From: Microbispora triticiradicis | GTDB lineage: Bacteria > Actinomycetota > Actinomycetes > Streptosporangiales > Streptosporangiaceae | NCBI GenBank assembly: GCA_003260025.2 | Contig: QFZU02000076.1 | Location: forward strand, 1-64,000 | Direction of reading: 5' to 3' | DNA: 64,000 nt | Shown: positions 59,981 to 64,000 of the stretch, in pieces | Layout of the letters: every line of letters begins with the position of its first letter | Position numbering within the stretch: position 1 is the first letter of the stretch | Notes under the pieces: generated by a model | The model's database searches: none | What the model was told of the DNA's origin: nothing | What the model saw: the letters and a program-made list of their open reading frames with translations, nothing else | Position numbers and translations under genes: made by a program

Positions 59981-61735
59981 TCAGCAGAGCGCGAGGGCCG
60001 TGTGGATCAGGTGGAGGTGGGTGAACGCCTGAGGGAAGTTGCCGAGATGGCGCCCCTGGACGGGGTCGTACTCCTCTGGGAGCAGGCCCACGTCGTTGGT
60101 GAGGCCCAGCAACCGCTCGAACAGGTCCACGGCCTCGTCCTTGCGGCCGACGAGGTCGAGCGCTTCGGCCAGCCAGAAGCTGCAGGCGAGGAAGGCGCCC
60201 TCGGCTCCGGGCAGGCCGTCGATCTCGTTGCCCTCGGAGACCGGATAACGCAGCACGAAGCAGTCGGTCATCAGCTCGCGTTCGATCGCGTCGATCGTGC
60301 CGACGACCCGGGGGTCCTCAGCGGGCAGGAAGCCGACGATCGGGATGAGGAGCAGCGCCGCGTCGAGTTCGCGAGAGCCGTACGACTGGGTGAACGTGCC
60401 GCGTCCGGGATCGAAGCCCCTGTCGCAGACCTCGGCGTGGATCCGGTCCCGCATGGCCCGCCAGCGCCTGAGGGGACCGGTGTGGCCGAGCTCCTCGATC
60501 GCCCGGACCTGCCGGTCGGCCGCCACCCACGCCATGACCTTGGAATGGACGAAGTGCCGTCGCGGGCCGCGGACCTCCCACAGGCCCTCGTCGGGCTGGG
60601 TCCAGCAGCGCTCCAGGAAGTCCATCAACCGGCAGACGATGGTCCAGGCGTAGTCGTGCGGCGGCATCCCCAGCTTGCGGGCCCGGTAGAAGCAGTTGAG
60701 GACCTCGCCGTAGACGTCGAGCTGAAGCTGGCCGGCCGCGCCGTTGCCGATCCGCACCGGCCGGGAGCCCTCGAACCCGGGAAGCCAGTCGAGCGTCTGC
60801 TCCGGCAGGCGCCGTTCGCCCGCCACGCCGTACATGATCTGGAGGTCCTCCGGACGGCCGGCGATGGCGCGGAGCAGCCAGTCGAGCCAGGCGCCGGCCT
60901 CGGTGACGTATCCGGACTCGGTCAGGGCGTCGAGTGTCATCGCGGCGTCGCGCAGCCAGCAGAATCGGTAGTCCCAGTTGCGTACCCCGCCGAGATGCTC
61001 GGGCAGTGACGTGGTGGGAGCCGCCACGACGCCGCCGGTCGGACTGTAGGTGAGCGCCTTGAGCGTGATGAGGGAGCGGATCACGGTGGCGCGGCAGCGG
61101 CCCGGGAGCCAGCAGCGGGAGGCCCACTCCTTCCAGAACCGGCTGGTCTCGACGAACTGCTCGCCGGGGTCGATGATGCCGGGTTCCGGCTGGTGCGAGG
61201 GGTGCCACGTGAACACGAACGACCGGCGTTGCCCGGCGGCGATCGTGAAGACGCCGGTGTGCCGGCCGCCGCTGCCCTTCAGGTGGACGGGAGTGTCGAT
61301 CCAGACGGAGTCGGGCCCGCCGATGGCGTGGAGGCGGCCGCCCAGGCGGCGGGCCCAGGGGACGATGCTGCCGTAGTCGAACCGGATGCTGATCTCCGTG
61401 GTCATGCGCACCGTCCCGGACACGCCCTCCACGATCCGCACCAGGGCGGGGTTGGCGTGCCGGGGAGGCATGAAGTCGATGACCTTGACGGTCCCCGTGG
61501 AGGTCTCCCACACGGTCTCGAGGATCAGCGTGTCGCCGGCGTACGCGCGCCGCGTCGCCATCTCGTGCCCGGCGGGGGCCAGCCGCCAGAACCCGTTGGA
61601 CTCGTCACCGAGGAGCTTGGCGAAGCATGCGGGGGAGTCGAACCGGGGAAGGCAGAGCCAGTCGATCGATCCGTCGCGACCGACGAGAGCGGCCGACTGC
61701 GTGTCCCCGATGAGGGCGTAGTCCTCGATCCGCAT
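59981..61735 (-). CDS. Glycoside hydrolase family 15 (trehalase/glucoamylase-like)
   Basis: The 584-residue protein has the N-terminal beta-sandwich (MRIEDYALIGDTQSAALVGR, then GSIDWLCLPRFDSPACFAKL) and the (alpha/alpha)6 barrel with NWDYRFCWLRDAAMTLDAL. The two catalytic glutamates are in DEGLWEVRGPRRHF and GLLPEEYDPVQGRHLGNFPQ. The same architecture occurs in mycobacterial GH15 trehalases, so trehalose hydrolysis is likely; glucoamylase or dextranase activity cannot be excluded. No signal peptide is present, so it acts inside the cell. ATG 61735 (MRIEDY) is preferred to 61768 by homology; the ribosome site is weak. Confidence 0.92.
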   Translation of the reverse strand: MRIEDYALIGDTQSAALVGRDGSIDWLCLPRFDSPACFAKLLGDESNGFWRLAPAGHEMATRRAYAGDTLILETVWETSTGTVKVIDFMPPRHANPALVRIVEGVSGTVRMTTEISIRFDYGSIVPWARRLGGRLHAIGGPDSVWIDTPVHLKGSGGRHTGVFTIAAGQRRSFVFTWHPSHQPEPGIIDPGEQFVETSRFWKEWASRCWLPGRCRATVIRSLITLKALTYSPTGGVVAAPTTSLPEHLGGVRNWDYRFCWLRDAAMTLDALTESGYVTEAGAWLDWLLRAIAGRPEDLQIMYGVAGERRLPEQTLDWLPGFEGSRPVRIGNGAAGQLQLDVYGEVLNCFYRARKLGMPPHDYAWTIVCRLMDFLERCWTQPDEGLWEVRGPRRHFVHSKVMAWVAADRQVRAIEELGHTGPLRRWRAMRDRIHAEVCDRGFDPGRGTFTQSYGSRELDAALLLIPIVGFLPAEDPRVVGTIDAIERELMTDCFVLRYPVSEGNEIDGLPGAEGAFLACSFWLAEALDLVGRKDEAVDLFERLLGLTNDVGLLPEEYDPVQGRHLGNFPQAFTHLHLIHTALALC

Positions 61736-61920
61736 GTGGACCACGCTACTCGCCGGGCGGCGCGTCACCCTCCGGGCGTGTCCTCGTCCTCTTGTGAGGG
61801 ACCTGTGCCACCGGACGTCATGTCTTCGTGAACAGTGCGGGTCCGCGGCCTAGTTGCAGGACGATCCCGTCGCGACGTCAACTGACTCATATGGGTGCCG
61901 GCCGGCCGGGGAGCACTGCC

Positions 61921-62295
61921 ATGACCAAGGACATCACCTACCGCAGGATCTACGAGGAGTCCTCACCCGAGGACGGCAGAAGGGTGCTCGTCGACCGCGT
62001 CTGGCCTCGGGGGATGCGCAAGGCGGACGCGCGTCTCGACGAGTGGCTGCGTGACGTCGCCCCCTCCACAGAACTGCGCCGCTGGTACGGACACGAACCC
62101 GGCCGCTTCGCCGAGTTCCGCCGGCGCTACCTCGCCGAGCTGCGCGAGCCCGCACGGCGGCAGGCCGTGGACCATCTGCGGGACATCGCCGGCCACGACA
62201 GGCTGACGCTGCTGACCGCCACCCGCGACGTCGAACACAGCCAGGCCGCCGTGCTCGCCGAGTGGCTGACCAACCCCGGGAGCTCCAGGGCCTGA
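61921..62295 (+). CDS. DUF488 (YeaO-like) protein
   Basis: The 124-residue protein from ATG 61921 (GGGGAG eight bases upstream) has the DUF488 core: RRVLVDRVWPRGMRKADARL, EWLRDVAPSTELRRWYGHEP and RLTLLTATRDVEHSQAAVLA. YeaO-like proteins are small cytoplasmic proteins without a proven reaction, sometimes linked to metal or thiol stress. A longer frame from 61828 adds a non-conserved N-terminus. It stands alone between divergent GH15 and the KASIII region. Confidence 0.85.
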   Translation: MTKDITYRRIYEESSPEDGRRVLVDRVWPRGMRKADARLDEWLRDVAPSTELRRWYGHEPGRFAEFRRRYLAELREPARRQAVDHLRDIAGHDRLTLLTATRDVEHSQAAVLAEWLTNPGSSRA

Positions 62296-62360
62296 CGCGA
62301 TCGCCCGGGAGCACGGCGTACCGCACCGGTGCCCGTGCCCTGTTAACCGCCACGACGCAA

Positions 62361-62384
62361 AAAATACCATCCGACAGGTATTTT
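62361..62384. promoter_or_regulatory. TetR/ARE-like operator 1
   Basis: AAAATACC (62361-62368) and GGTATTTT (62377-62384) form a perfect inverted repeat with an eight-base spacer. The TACC-N8-GGTA half-site layout is shared with operator 2 at 62518-62537 and matches gamma-butyrolactone/furan receptor sites. Confidence 0.65.
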
Positions 62385-62514
62385 CACGGCTGAGACGGCA
62401 TGGCTCCCCGTTGTGCAAGTGAGGATGTCCCCCAGTTACACACTTCCGAGGCCAGTGGTGCCTGTCAGGCCAGCGTAGGCCGCCTGTCGCTCCCGGGTGA
62501 CGCCGTTCGCAAAG

Positions 62515-62544
62515 TTACATACCTACGCGAAGGTATGCGATAGT
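62515..62544 (+). promoter_or_regulatory. Promoter overlapped by TetR/ARE-like operator 2
   Basis: TTACAT (62515-62520) and GATAGT (62539-62544) are 18 bases apart. The inverted repeat CATACC-TACGCGAA-GGTATG (62518-62537) fills the spacer exactly, so a bound repressor would exclude RNA polymerase. From memory the MmfR operator core is ATACCTTCCCGNAGGTAT, very close to this site. The transcript would have a leader of about 190 bases before the first KASIII gene; the interval 62296-62735 holds no gene that I can support. Confidence 0.65.
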
Positions 62545-62735
62545 GAGCGAGAAACCACCGGTGACTCAGGGCACCAGTGTCAGCTCCCAAGTGGTGAACG
62601 ACCGCGCACACCGCGCTCCGTCAGGCACGGCGCGCCCACATCCCCCGGCCAGACGAACCGCCGGCCAGCCCCCGGCGTCCGCCTGCCCGAAAACCCCCGA
62701 TCACCCCACGGATCCCGAGCTTTCGAAGGAACCTG

Positions 62736-63794
62736 ATGAAATTCGGAAACAATCTGCGGATCAAGACCGCCACCTCGTGGCTCCCGCCGGGCCACGAGAC
62801 CGTCGAGGACGCCGTCACGGCGGGCAAGCTGGCCGCCTCGGACGTCGAGCGGCTCGGACTCACCCAGCTGCCGGTCTCGGCCCAGTGGTCCGGCCCCGAG
62901 ATGGCGGTGGCCGCCGCCCGCGACGCGATCAGCCGGGCGGGCTGGAGCCCGTCCAAGGTGGGCCTCGTGCTGCACACCTGGATCTATCACCAGGGACACG
63001 ACATGTGGTCGCCACCGCACTACGTGGCGAATGAGCTGGGCACTCCCGACGCCCTGTCGTACGCCGTCCAGCAGGGCTGCAACGGCGGCGCGATGGCCCT
63101 CCAGGTGGCCGCGATGCACCTGGCCGCCGACCCCGGGCTCGGCGCCGCGCTCATCACCACCGGAGACCGATTCCTGCCGCCCGGTTTCGACCGCTGGGCC
63201 TGCGACTACGGCTTGGGCTTCGGTGACGCGGGGTCCGCGGTGCTGCTGCATCACGGCGACGCGGGACCCGACGACTACGCGCTCGTGTCCATGGCCACCG
63301 AGACCGCCGCCGAACTCGAGCTGATGCTCCGGCACGGTGACGACTTCAGCCCCACGCCCTTGTGGCACAACGAGTACATCGACCTGCGCCGTCCGAAGAA
63401 GTCCTATATGGCGGTGCACGGCAAGGAGAAGTTCACCGAGATCGCCAGCCGGTCGATCCGCAAGGTGATCGTGGACAGCGTGCACGACGCGGGGCTGCGG
63501 CTCGACGATCCCCGGATCAAGTACATCGCGCTGCCGCGGCTCGGAACGGGCCTGCTGGACGGCATCTACATGCCGGTGCTGGACGAGGTGCTGAAGGCCG
63601 AGGCGCTGTGGTTCGGCGCGGTCACCGGCCACATGGGCTGCGGGGACTTCCTCGCGAACCTGGCCGACCTGCGGGACCAGATGCCGCTCGAGCCGGGCGA
63701 CTTCGCGCTGGTGATCAGCGGCGGGGCGGCCTGGACCTGGGCCTGCGCCGTCGTGCAGGTGCCGGAGGAGCGGATACCGGAAGGGGACGTCTGA
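62736..63794 (+). CDS. KASIII-family (FabH-like) enzyme with altered His/Asn residues
   Basis: The 352-residue thiolase-fold protein has the nucleophile region YAVQQGCNGGAMALQVAAMH with the conserved Cys, GFGDAGSAVLLHHGD and a C-terminal half with IKYIALPRLGTGLLD and TGHMGCGDFLANL. In FabH the last two segments carry PHQAN (His) and GNTSAAS (Asn); here they read PRLGT and GHMGC, so the usual decarboxylation residues are changed. It may be an acyltransferase- or CerJ-like relative rather than a chain-elongating synthase. GAAGGA precedes the ATG. Its stop shares one base with the start of the next KASIII gene, so the two are a coupled pair. Confidence 0.85.
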   Translation: MKFGNNLRIKTATSWLPPGHETVEDAVTAGKLAASDVERLGLTQLPVSAQWSGPEMAVAAARDAISRAGWSPSKVGLVLHTWIYHQGHDMWSPPHYVANELGTPDALSYAVQQGCNGGAMALQVAAMHLAADPGLGAALITTGDRFLPPGFDRWACDYGLGFGDAGSAVLLHHGDAGPDDYALVSMATETAAELELMLRHGDDFSPTPLWHNEYIDLRRPKKSYMAVHGKEKFTEIASRSIRKVIVDSVHDAGLRLDDPRIKYIALPRLGTGLLDGIYMPVLDEVLKAEALWFGAVTGHMGCGDFLANLADLRDQMPLEPGDFALVISGGAAWTWACAVVQVPEERIPEGDV

Positions 63795-64000
63795 TGGCTC
63801 TGGGGCTCCTCGGCCTGGGCGGTCACGTTCCGCCGGTGGTCGTCGCCAACGCGCAGGTCGCCGAGTGGGCCGGCGTGGACGAGAACTGGATCGTCGAGCG
63901 GACCGGCATCCTGGAACGCAGGTACCGCGAGCCCGGCACCGCCACCTCCGACCTCGCGTTGAACGCCGCCCGTGAGGCGCTGGCCGTACGGCCCGGGGCG
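63794..64000 (+). CDS. 3-oxoacyl-ACP synthase III (FabH-like), N-terminal part only
   Basis: Sixty-nine codons are visible before the window ends. They begin MALGLLGLGGHVPPVVVANA and include VDENWIVERTGILERRYREP, the canonical KASIII N-terminus with the acyl-binding WIxxRTGI signature, then TSDLALNAAREAL. Unlike the preceding gene this part is fully standard. Condensing enzymes of this type start fatty acid or polyketide chains from acyl-CoA, or move acyl groups. The two KASIII genes behind an ARE-like promoter suggest the first genes of a hormone-controlled biosynthetic cluster to the right. Confidence 0.88.
   Translation, partial: MALGLLGLGGHVPPVVVANAQVAEWAGVDENWIVERTGILERRYREPGTATSDLALNAAREALAVRPGA

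Noticed and set aside
62543..63034. A plus-strand ORF beginning just after the ARE-like promoter
   Set aside because: It overlaps the KASIII gene in another frame, its composition is Arg/Pro/Ala-rich, and it has no motif; the interval is better read as a leader.

Overview
The window is a high-GC actinomycete chromosome segment. GTG and TTG starts, leaderless promoters, Lsr2, ECF sigma factors, an AA10 chitin mono-oxygenase, a spore-photolyase-like enzyme and the general gene style point to Streptosporangiales (Nonomuraea, Streptosporangium, Microbispora or similar). This is an inference from protein flavour, not a database result. I saw no tRNA, rRNA, CRISPR array or intact insertion sequence.

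Region 1 (1-17.3 kb) is mixed housekeeping and accessory DNA. It holds a membrane-anchored multicopper oxidase with a small membrane partner, two glycosyltransferases, an ECF sigma factor with a membrane partner, a zinc-type ArsR/CDF pair under a leaderless promoter, and a chitin LPMO. An Ohr-like peroxidase, an oxidoreductase, two methyltransferases, a TetR regulator and an Rpn remnant follow. One methyltransferase sits behind a striking double-palindrome promoter. A secreted glycerophosphodiesterase and a YcaO protein whose reading frame emerges from a 40-residue acidic ORF without a usable start codon close the region.

Region 2 (17.4-23.1 kb) is a tightly packed operon: a NACHT NTPase with membrane helices (broken by one frameshift), a cytoplasmic M43-type metalloprotease, a small beta-rich protein, and a trypsin-like protease fused to an alpha/beta hydrolase. 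It looks like a conflict, immunity or cell-death cassette. Region 3 (23.1-29.8 kb) has DNA-repair genes, Lsr2, small secreted or envelope proteins, a MatB-like acyl-CoA synthetase and a repeat-rich secreted protein.

Region 4 (30.1-35.0 kb) is a RiPP cluster of graspetide type. It has two double-glycine precursor peptides, an MvdD-like ATP-grasp ligase, a PpiC-related maturation protein and a divergent C39-peptidase ABC exporter. Next to it is a rifampicin mono-oxygenase (rox) behind a rifamycin-associated element, then an alpha/beta hydrolase behind a leader-peptide/attenuator-like RNA.

Region 5 (37.9-53.5 kb) is a biosynthetic cluster built from lysine/DAP-pathway-like enzymes plus a beta-lactam-synthetase-like protein, a TauD dioxygenase, a GMC oxidoreductase, two ATP-grasp peptide ligases, a methyltransferase and an MFS exporter. 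The set parallels the tabtoxin cluster of Pseudomonas. Its last gene fuses a DapC-like aminotransferase to a DapE-like deacylase. I predict a tabtoxinine-beta-lactam-like small peptide.

Region 6 (53.5-64 kb) holds an ECF41 sigma factor with an overlapping SDR gene, a cold-shock gene with a long leader, a DUF234-type ATPase with an operator-like palindrome, and a GH62 arabinofuranosidase pseudogene behind a LacI-type operator. A GH15 enzyme and a DUF488 protein follow. The window ends at the start of another cluster: two KASIII-type enzymes downstream of two ARE/MARE-like operators.
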